This document shows, piece after piece, positions 55,744-64,000 of a DNA stretch of 64,000 bases. This DNA is from Lumbricus rubellus. Lineage: Eukaryota; Annelida; Clitellata; Crassiclitellata; Lumbricidae. The position numbers and the translations under genes were made by a program. The notes below the pieces were generated by a model that ran no database searches, was not told where the DNA came from, and was given only the letters and a program-made list of their open reading frames with translations. The first letter of the stretch is position 1. Every line of letters begins with the position of its first letter. Where the stretch lies: positions 21,734,935 to 21,798,934 of the forward strand of contig OX243828.1 in assembly GCA_945859605.1 (NCBI GenBank). The letters are read 5' to 3'.

Positions 55744-58700
55744 TTATTCTTTATTTTGTTTAGTTTTCAGCGTGTAGTGCCCATAGGCTAGGGTGTGGAT
55801 CCCGTCGTCCATTATTACTCTTTTGTCGTCGTCGGCGGACAGAGCTATTTTATTTACTTCTTCGGTGTAAATTTCATGACGATAGGATCGAATGACGTTC
55901 ATCGCTCTCGACTGTTGTCTTTTCGTAAACACGCAGTCTTTGTAATCTGCGTGAGTGATTGATTTCTTGACGACGTTCTTTTTCACACCTTTACATTTCT
56001 TGTAGTCTTCACCCGCCATTTTGTAAGAGTACAACTTGGATCGTAGCCCGACAAATTCTTCAATCTGTTTTCCCGCGGCCTCGTCTTTGAACATACCAAC
56101 CACTTTTTTATTAACGCCGGATTCTATACCCGACGGGTGATCGCTCGGATAGTCTGAAGTATCGAACATACTTTGGACGTCGGGGGAAATATCTTTGTAG
56201 AAGTCTTCCGTTTTAATTTCATACGCCAAAGAATCGGTATCAGTGAATAATAGCTTGGCCCTATCTCCGTACTTGGCCTTGATGTAATTATAATGAAACT
56301 CATACATGAGCGTCTTACTAACGTCCAATATACACATCCCTAGATATATCGGCTTGTTGTAAAACAACTTGGTCTTTTTCATGTGAACGGCGATGAGGTT
56401 TTCATCGAAAATCGTTCGTCTGTCGTAATTAGTTTTCGCGACTAGCTTGATAGCTTCCTTCTCATCACTCACCAATCGTATGTCAACTCGATTCTCGATA
56501 GCTTCCATTGTTTTTCCGAAAACGCTATTGTTCATCAGCTTGAAAAAGTCTTTTTCAAAATCGTTCGTAGCTTTCGTTCTCAGGTTAGTATTCAGATCGA
56601 TATACTTTTTCAGCCAGGCACTTTCCACGAATTTTATTCCTCGGTGTATTTTTACGATTTTCAATCCGAGTCTTTCATACAATTTTAAATTTCCGTAATG
56701 AACGACGTACTTTACTTTGTCATTCAAGTTTGGAATGAGTTTCGCTACATCTGATCCCGCAGGTTTTACACTCTCTGGAGCTAGTGGATAATCATTATGC
56801 AGGTCGTGCAATTCTTTTGGATATTCTAAGTCGACTTCCAACACACATCCCACTCCATCTCGTTCGGTAATGTTTCTCCAATCATTCAATTCGTCATCGT
56901 TCATCCATTCAAACCCATGAGTTGGTAGCGGCTTGCTCATCGCCCATCCGTACAAGTTGTTCGCGTCCAAGTATGGAATGAATACTGAATGCTGGGTGGG
57001 ATTGAAAGCTTCTCCCATGTACTCGTTGTTCGCTTTCGCGTATCGATGTGAAATCGTGCTGACACCTCCTCGTATTCCCTGCTTGATCATCAGCAACATA
57101 TCGTAGTCGCTCAACAACTCCAACTCTACACCAGTCGTCTTCAACGCCGCGTCCCAAGCAAGTCCGGGCGAAGTATAATACCACGCGGGATCTAGGTTGT
57201 AGTTCTTCATACAGACGTCTCTAAAGTTTTCAAAGACATCCGCTAATAATAGAACATCCGATAAATTGTACAAGTCGTGATATTGGCGTAATGTTTTGCA
57301 TTCAAATTTGTCCCATACCGTTTTCGCGTGCGCGTAATCTTTTTCGCTGATGCCCGAATCGGTTAGTTTTGAATAGAAGGCATGCTTCGATGGTAATTCG
57401 GTTTCGTTTAATTTTTCAACACCGTCGACGTAATCATATGGGTAAACGCCTTTTCTGAGTAAAAGATCCAGCTTCTCACCTTCAAAAAATTTCCCTAAAT
57501 TCTTGCACTGATCTTTCTGAAGATTTTTCGATAACGCGTCGAGACTCTGGGGCATGAATCTAAAACTATCGATGAAACGTAATTCGCGCTTGACTTCTCT
57601 CTCTTTTCCATCTGCGTCTACAAATTTATCGACGACGACCTCTCTGCTGAATGAGATATACTTTTCTTCGTTGCAGGGAATGCATTTGATTTTCTCGCCG
57701 TGTTCACCTCGTAATTTCTTGATAAATAAATGGCTGTCATAACCGGTCAAATTGTGAAATACGACGGGGAAGAACTTGGGGACTTTGTATTTCAGATTAC
57801 AAAGGTTGTGAGCGGCACCTCTAAATTTTCCAGTCAAATGACAGTGATCTCGAACCGGTTTTTCATCGTCTATAAATTCTCCCCCGCATATATGGCAAAC
57901 AGTAGCCGAGTCGAAAAGCTCCTGCTCTTTCTTTCCGAATATCATTTTCTTTGGGAATTTGAACTGGTTATATATTCGTTTCACATTTTCTTCGAGACTG
58001 TCTATGAATTTCGGAGCGACATCATCGTCTTCGTTTTCAGCTGTAAACCTCACCGGCTCTTGAGAATAAACATCGTCGTCGAAGCATTTCAAATGATAAC
58101 AAAACGAGCTAGGCGTATGTTTTTGATACTTGTTGGTGTAAGACGTGCTAGGAACGGGCTGGCATGTACCGATAGGTTTGATGAACTACTCAAAGTCGGC
58201 AAAGTACACAAACGGTACTCTCATCTTTCTATAATAATGTGTAAAACTTAGCATAGTCCCAGGTTCTGGAAGTTCTATTCGTTGGGCGTCCTGCTGCGAA
58301 CAGTACTCAGTATGTTTGTGAAGCGATTCTTTTCTACTGAATCCTATCAAGCATCTTTTGCAATAGTACATTGATGTAGTAGTATTTTCTGTTTTCACCG
58401 CCATCAGTCTATTGAAATTCTTGATCCAACAATAATGCTTCTTTTCTCCATCAGAAATGAGTAATAGATCTACACACCTATCATTCTCATGCTTTGATAT
58501 ATATAGTGGGAATACATTCACATCTTTCTCGTAACCAAAAACATTAACACTAATATTATTATTTCGCTCAAACTTACTCAGCACATTAGCATCCGCTGCT
58601 ACAGGGAATTCAATACCAGACCAATTGAGTTCCTCAGACTGTCTTATTAATTCCTTCGTAATTCTCTCCGGGTGTTCTTCAACGGGGTTTACAGCTCTCG

Positions 58701-59616
58701 CTACACACCACTTGAAGCATTCCTCATCTTTGTTCTTCATATTAATAATAGCCTTTTTATTCGCTAAATAATCTGGAAGTGGAATGTAGGAACTACCTTT
58801 CAATGGTTTATATACCACTGTATCGATATCCAACTTCAAAACGGTTTTGAATCTCCAATTACTCCCCCGCATCTGAAAACTTGCCATGCTCTCCTTAATT
58901 TTATCCGCTGCGTTGGTATATATTTCTCTCACATCGGTTGCTTCTAAAATAATATCACTCTTTGATTTGAAATTAGGCTCAGCCGTTACTACTTCACCGG
59001 TTTTCATATCTACTTTCTCCATTTCGCACATGAGATCGAGTTGAACTTTTACCCCCCGATTTTTCGCTAGCAGCCTAACTACCTGCGGTCTTACAGCCTT
59101 GAGAAAAGTTGCAACATCGATCCTGCTGTTGCCATCGATCGTGTATCTTTTTGTAAACCCTTTGATCGCCGTCGCAGTCTCTCGAAGTTTGAACCTATGA
59201 ATGGGCGGTTTTATTTGCGGAGGTAGCCGACTAATCTCGCTAGTCAGCCAATCCGAAAAAACTATTTTATTTTTCCCCGGATGCAAAAATTTCCAAGTAG
59301 TAGTCAAGAATGCCGTAAGTTCCGCTTTTGCTAATCTCGAGTATCCTCGCACACCTCTCTTTTTTGCAATTTCTCGCAATTCTCGCACAGTGGCGGGAGT
59401 ATGCGCTTGTGCTTTGTTGACCTGAGCCCGAGCGCCTAGTCGATCTCCCTGCGATATGAACGCTATGAGTTCCGCTTTTCGCAAACTCGAGTATCCTCTT
59501 TGTCCTCTCTGTTTAGGAATTTGTCGTAATTCTTTCAGATTATACGATGAGTAGTCCATTTTATATTGGGATCTCCTGTCTTTAGGTCGAGCCGTATATT
59601 CCATTTTTTCAGTCAT
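55744..59616 (-). CDS. POLB: Polinton protein-primed DNA polymerase B, interrupted by one in-frame TAG
   Basis: The frame runs from the ATG at 59616 to the stop at 55744 and is broken once by TAG at 58188-58186, directly after the exonuclease motif YFADFE. Upstream: two SAP-like repeats (LRQIPKQRGQRGYSSLRKAEL and a second at GVRGYSRLAKAEL) and a C..C..H..C finger. Downstream: the HNH-like C..C..H finger (CHICGG..CHLTGKFRG), YLDANNLYGWAM (motif A), NDFEKDFFKLMNNSVFGK (motif B) and TDTDSLAYEI (motif C). Apart from the TAG it is full length. The element thus looks recently silenced, unless the TAG is read through or is an assembly error. Confidence 0.92.
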
Positions 59617-59648
59617 TTTATATACGCCAGAGAAATTTTTTTTTTAAC

Positions 59649-59853
59649 TTTTTTACTTTTTTTACTTTTTTACTTTTTTACGACAGACGCCGAATTTGAA
59701 AAAGTAAGGCTATATTGGTCAAACTGCGCGGGCACTCAATTTTTTTAGGCTGTACTGGTCAAATGGGCGAAAGTCAAGGCTATACTGGTCAGATTGGACG
59801 AAAGTCAAGGCTGTACTGGTTGAATGTCCGAGCTTGCTACATTCTGTTCTACT
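59649..59853 (-). repeat. Polinton right terminal inverted repeat
   Basis: Exact inverse of the left terminal repeat, ending ...CTACATTCTGTTCTACT. The inner side is an (A)nGT-rich tract leading to the polymerase start. The element is followed by the target duplication AACAAT at 59854. Confidence 0.95.
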
Positions 59854-59859
59854 AACAAT

Positions 59860-61255
59860 TATAATTATGTAAACATGTAAACCTGTGTATAGCTAATTAC
59901 TACCAATTATTAGGATAAAGGAACAGAAACAGAAATATTATATGTATTGTATAGTTATCTTCACATATTTCTATAAATAGCCCATCTATTATTATGTTAG
60001 GTCTTCTAGGCTGACCACAATAATTTATATCAATCTTTAATTCCCATACAGTGCTGGCACTGGCTCAAAAGAGGACTATAATAAGCTCAAGCACTTACAT
60101 GTATGGTGTGTGAGCAAAACAATACAAATCTGTCAACACCATTGTGTGTGTGTCATCAGTTTGCACAGAAGACTCTAGCAAGGCCATGAGGAAGGATGGG
60201 TGCAGATGTATTGCTCTGTTGTGTGGTCTGGTCGTTTGGTATTGATGGATGATATTTCAAGTTGGTTTCTCTGGTCCTAATATTGGATTAGGGACTATTG
60301 ATTTTTTCGCTGGTCATTCGGCCACTGCCTTGCATCTCATGTAGGGTTGAACACTACACTATTCTGTTGTGTTCTTCTATTCACAAAAAGACTTGAGGGC
60401 CAATCCATTTCTCAGCTGTTAATTGGTTTTCCAATCTTAATTTAATTCTTGATTGTGACTCGATTTTTATCTGTTATTCCACTTCAGAATGTTGCGCCTA
60501 GTCCAAACTTAAAAAGCAGTTATTTATTGTGAGTGAAATGGGTGTTGAGAATACACTACTGTGGGACTATGTTGATGCCTCATTCAGTGGGTTTAATGGA
60601 GCCCAGGCTTCCAAAAAATTTCGGAATAGTTAATATTTTTATTTAGCTAATTATTGCCTATTACCGTATTAAGATAGAGGATCAGAAACGGTTTTAACAG
60701 TAAAAAACAGGACCTTCACTGAATGCCTATTATTAAGATAAAGGAACAGAAACATTTCAGAAGTTAAAACAATATCGGAATAATAATTAATATATTTACT
60801 CGGTAGCTAATTATTGCCCATTATTACAATTATAAAGGAACAGAAACAGTTTCAAATGTTTTCAAGCATGTCCTGATTGACCATGCATTCATTCATTGGT
60901 TTAAGAGATTGATTTATATAGCGCCCTTCAAGACCAACTACTCAGAAGTGCTCCCGACCCAAACCTGGCAAAAGAGAACAGTCTTAACCCCTTTAGCATG
61001 GAATAAAATTTTTCTTAACTCTCACACAGTGTGGAATTATTTTCCACAAATTTGTTTCACAGTATTGTTGTTATAGACCTACTATGATTTTTCTGGATAT
61101 AATTCAATAGTTAATTTTTCTTTTTATGGTCACCACCAACAAATGTTGGGGTGGTGGTAAATATTTAGGGGTGGGGTTTCAATTTAGGGATTTCATTTGA
61201 GTAGAGTAGAACTGCTGAACAGCATCCAAAGCCCTGATTTTCTGTGTGTTTCTTC
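59860..61255. other. Intergenic DNA between Polinton and last gene
   Basis: AT-rich, with two loosely repeated blocks (GGAACAGAAAC..AGCTAATTATTGCC) at about 59900, 60650 and 60790 and an LINE/SINE tail at 60905-60990. An upstream non-coding exon of the last gene may lie here, since its coding exon begins at an acceptor near 61260. Confidence 0.5.
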
Positions 61256-61298
61256 CTTCAGACGTCAGTTGCACAGTTGGTTAGAGAGACCATACGAA

Positions 61299-64000
61299 AT
61301 GGGCAACCAGCAGAGCAACAAGCGCAAGGAGAAGGCGAAACAAACAAACAACAGCCATCACGCGAAGAAGTGCAAGAAGAAGAACAAGAAGAACGCAATG
61401 CCAACTGAAGATGGCATCGCACTCACCCCCTCCTCCAACAACCCCCTTGTCATCAGCTCCCCTGCTCCACCACCCCCCGGAGACAAGTTCCCTGCGGACC
61501 AGAAACTCAACCTCAAAATCTACCCGTCGTACGCAAGCGGAAAGAGTGAACTAGAAGATGGAAACCCTGATGACATCAAGGTCTACAGGAGCAACAAGGA
61601 TCGGTTGCTCCAGAGGAAGAGCGCTACCGTCCCCGCTTTTCACAGCTCGGCCGTCAGAGATTATCCGGAGTTGGGGCGCAGGGGACTTCGGTGGGACAGC
61701 CTCAGTGAGACTAGATCATCCGCTCGAGCTTCAAGTACGGGCAGTCCGAAAAGCACCATTCCAAAAGGTATACTGTTGTTTGTCTTCCGGGTTCCGTGTG
61801 TGCAGCCATATGTAAACTATTACAAAGATTACTTTATTATAATTTGTAAACAATGTTTATTGCACATGCTTGCATGTGTTAAAGGCCTTTTCCGGCTGTT
61901 TAAAAGTTGCATCAAGACTGTTCAGGAAGCAACTGGATACTAAAGCAAACAAGGAAACTTCTTTTGTTGGGTCCCCTGTGTAACCTTGTGTAAACTATTA
62001 CAAAGAGTAGGCCTACTTGCATATGCGCTGCTTTATTATAGTTGTAAACTTTTGATTCGTTTGATTCTTGATTTTTTTTGGTTGCCAAATAAAACCACTT
62101 GAATTTGATTTGCTATCACAGCCACTTCTTTCTTTCCATGTTTCAGTTGCCAAGGAAGACTTTCCATCGTCAATCGCCATCCGCCAGCGTTCGAACCACT
62201 TCGAACACACCTTCATCGAGTCCCTAACCCAGAAGTTCGGATCGCTACCATGCAAGGTCCAACTGGCATCCCTATCGATCGCCATTCGCCCCTTCACAGC
62301 CCACCAGGCCGTCTCCCTCTTCAGCTATCTCAAGTCGCAGACCGTACCAGTTGACCTGAGACCCGCATCTACTACCACGACTGGACGGGACCCTCCGGAG
62401 TACATCCTTACGATTCCTACCGCCTTGTTCCTCGACGTTAAGCGCATTCGAGAGGAGAGGGTCTCAGACCCGGATGTTCTGGCGACGGCGGCACGTGACA
62501 TCGTGACGTGTATCGTCGGCGAGGTGGCCAACGAGATCTCGCGGATGTTTGAGTATCAGATCGCGTTGCTGAACGAGGAGACGTCGGTGGCGCTGTTGGC
62601 CGATCACGCGGCGGATTGTGTCATCGAGTATGCTGTGAAACGCAGTCATCGACTCCTTGATCGAAACACAGTTGTTCAAGGTGAGATCATGATGGTCGAA
62701 TGGTCGGTTGTGTCTGATTTTCAATGCTGTTGGGTGTAGGTGTGTTGCTGATGAGTTTATTATTGATTAAATAACCCTGTCATTTTTCAAATGACACGGT
62801 CATTTTTCAAACTACCCAGTCATTTTTCAAATGAACCGGTTGTTTTCCAAACGACCCAGTCATTTTTCAAATGACAGTCTTTTCTCGAATGACCCGGTCA
62901 TTTTTAAAATGACCCGGTCATTTTTAAAATGGCCTAGTCTCTGATCAAATGAACTAGTCATCAATGTCTCTGACCATATGATCTGGTAGTCATTGCTCAA
63001 ATGACCAAGTCACTGATCATCACCCAGTCTCTGAAAAAATGACCCAGTAATCTTTTACCCGTTTGCCCCGAAAATATCCGCTGAAAACGGGCTTAAAATT
63101 TAAAAAATGAACCGAAAGGGGTAATTGATCAGGTGGCCCAGATATTGATCAATTAACTCTGTATTCAATTAAATGACTGAGTCTCTGCTACTCTCTGGTC
63201 ACCTATTCTAAATTGTTTCTTTGATCAAAGGACCAATCTCTGATCAGATGACCCAGTCACTTATCACGCGGGCAATTAAATTAGGATTTTGCAATTAAAT
63301 TAGGATTTTGCAATTAAATTAGGATTTTGCAATTAAATTAGGATTTTGCATTCACTTGGGTTTCCTTCCTTCTTGCATTGTTTGGCATCGTCTGCGTTTG
63401 TGAATTATGTCGTTTGATTGAAATAAAGAGTTGACCAATAGAGTCACCTGATGTATGCTTTGTTGACTTGACTGTAGGGGTCGTTCGAGGTCAACCGAAG
63501 ATCGGCAAGGCTCAGTTCATCTCGGTGATCATTGGTTCGCAGGAGTTGAAGTGGGACCTCAGCAAGATCCTCAAGAAGCCAGGACTTCGCAAGGACGTCC
63601 TGCTGTACACGGACTCCCTCACCGGATCAAACAACGGTCACCCCTGGACGTTCCACTCGTCCCCGGAGACCTGCGACCCCCAACTTTACGGCTACCGCGG
63701 CCTCATGATCGAGTGGGACTTCCAGAACGAGGTCTACCGCGTCAACAGCCAGGACCAGCGGACGCTCCTGGCGGCGGCGGATGACCCTGAGGTGCCCTGG
63801 AGGATGGATGACTTCCACCGCCTCTACACCCCCTACCAGTGTCTCGTGGGTGCGGCGGTCATGTCCTCCTGCAAGACCGTCAACCTTGGGGCGGGTGACG
63901 ATGAAACCCTTGCTGAGTACATGCTCGGTCTGCTCGGTTCGGCGGATAACTGTGGGGAGATCCAGCCGGTGTATCGGCCGCTGAGCAGGCGCTGTATCCG
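61299..64000 (+). CDS. Unrecognised protein with Met-Gly N-terminus, 5' exons (partial)
   Basis: Three exons join in phase: 61299-61767 (the exon itself begins after a TTCAG acceptor at about 61260), 62147-62680 and 63478 to the window end. The ATG at 61299 gives MGNQQSNKRKEK, a plausible N-myristoylation start followed by a basic, Asn/Lys/Pro-rich disordered region of about 140 residues. Exon 2 encodes a folded stretch (IAIRQRSNHFEHTFIE, then helices). Exon 3 continues with many aromatic and charged residues (VIIGSQELKWDL, YGYRGLMIEWDF, YTPYQCLVGAA). High-GC, stop-free exons with phase-1 introns support a real gene. I do not recognise the family. A membrane-anchored adaptor is only a guess from the first residues. 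The 3' end is outside the window. Confidence 0.7.
62765..63060. repeat. About 19-bp minisatellite (AAATGACCCGGTCATTTTT)
   Basis: Roughly 14 imperfect units, themselves palindromic (AAATGAC..GTCATTT), 85 bp after an exon donor of the last gene. Confidence 0.85.
63053..63125. repeat. Degenerate relative of the TTAA-ended element at 35120
   Basis: Shares TTTACCCGTTTGCCCCGA and the following AATATCC.CTGAAAACGGGCTTAA with copy 3. The end (CCGAAAGGGGTAATT) is eroded. Lies in intron 2 of the last gene. Confidence 0.5.
63270..63350. repeat. 19-bp tandem repeat (GCAATTAAATTAGGATTTT)
   Basis: Four nearly exact head-to-tail copies in intron 2 of the last gene. Confidence 0.9.

Larger units (their letters stand above)
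44426..59853. mobile_element. Polinton/Maverick element, near-complete, 15,428 bp
   Basis: The element starts AGTAGAACAGAATGTAGC and ends with the exact inverse. It is flanked on both sides by AACAAT (44420-44425 and 59854-59859), the 6-bp duplication expected of Polintons. It carries every hallmark gene: rve integrase, packaging ATPase, adenain-like protease, protein-primed DNA polymerase B, double jelly-roll capsid protein and minor capsid candidates. Genes are arranged in facing blocks that converge at about 45.0 kb and 52.8 kb. Identical inverted repeats and mostly intact ORFs indicate a young insertion. The visible defects are one in-frame TAG in the polymerase and the frame change between the PLA2-like ORF and the integrase. 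Confidence 0.97.

Overview
This is a window of animal (metazoan) nuclear DNA. The host genes are split into many short exons with GT-AG introns. The gaps are packed with microsatellites, minisatellites, tRNA-derived SINEs, LINE fragments and small DNA transposons. The species cannot be fixed from sequence alone; an invertebrate is likely, given intact Polinton and RTE elements, ALDH16 with its catalytic Cys, and a cilium-type tektin-like gene.

Host genes, left to right. (1) 387-9746, plus strand: the 3' part (11 exons) of an ALDH16A1-like double aldehyde dehydrogenase. (2) 16258-12126, minus strand: a five-exon tektin-like gene resembling CCDC105/TEKTL1. (3) 37064-22418, minus strand: twelve exons of a USP6NL (RN-tre)-like TBC Rab-GAP, without its first coding exon. 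(4) 61299-64000, plus strand: the 5' part of an unrecognised gene whose product starts Met-Gly. I rebuilt the exons by checking reading phase across each junction.

Mobile DNA. A 15.4-kb Polinton/Maverick lies at 44426-59853, with identical terminal inverted repeats of about 205 bp and the target duplication AACAAT. Its rightward genes are a small SAP-like ORF, the packaging ATPase, a penton-type minor capsid candidate, a glycine-rich virion-type protein, a degenerate dUTPase-fold protein, a membrane protein, a conserved Polinton protein, a second small virion-type protein and the major capsid protein. Its leftward genes are a PLA2-like ORF overlapping the integrase, two fibre-like proteins, an adenain-like protease, an HNH endonuclease and protein-primed DNA polymerase B. 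The polymerase has one in-frame TAG. The integrase has no AUG before its first catalytic residue and is joined to the PLA2-like ORF through a -1 slippery-type heptamer. An RTE/BovB-like LINE (about 25.94-29.05 kb) sits in a USP6NL intron. A hAT MITE with an 8-bp target duplication sits in a TEKTL1 intron. Five tRNA-SINEs and several LINE 3' ends share a common tail.

The most unusual signals are: the overlapping PLA2/integrase arrangement; the paired fibre genes with one shared N-terminus and different heads; the dUTPase-fold protein among virion genes; the SAP-like ORF at the opposite end from its polymerase relative; and intronic minisatellites built from host exon-intron junctions. The clearest of the last kind is a 54-bp array that repeats the 5' splice site of a USP6NL exon about 16 times and stays open in the gene's frame.
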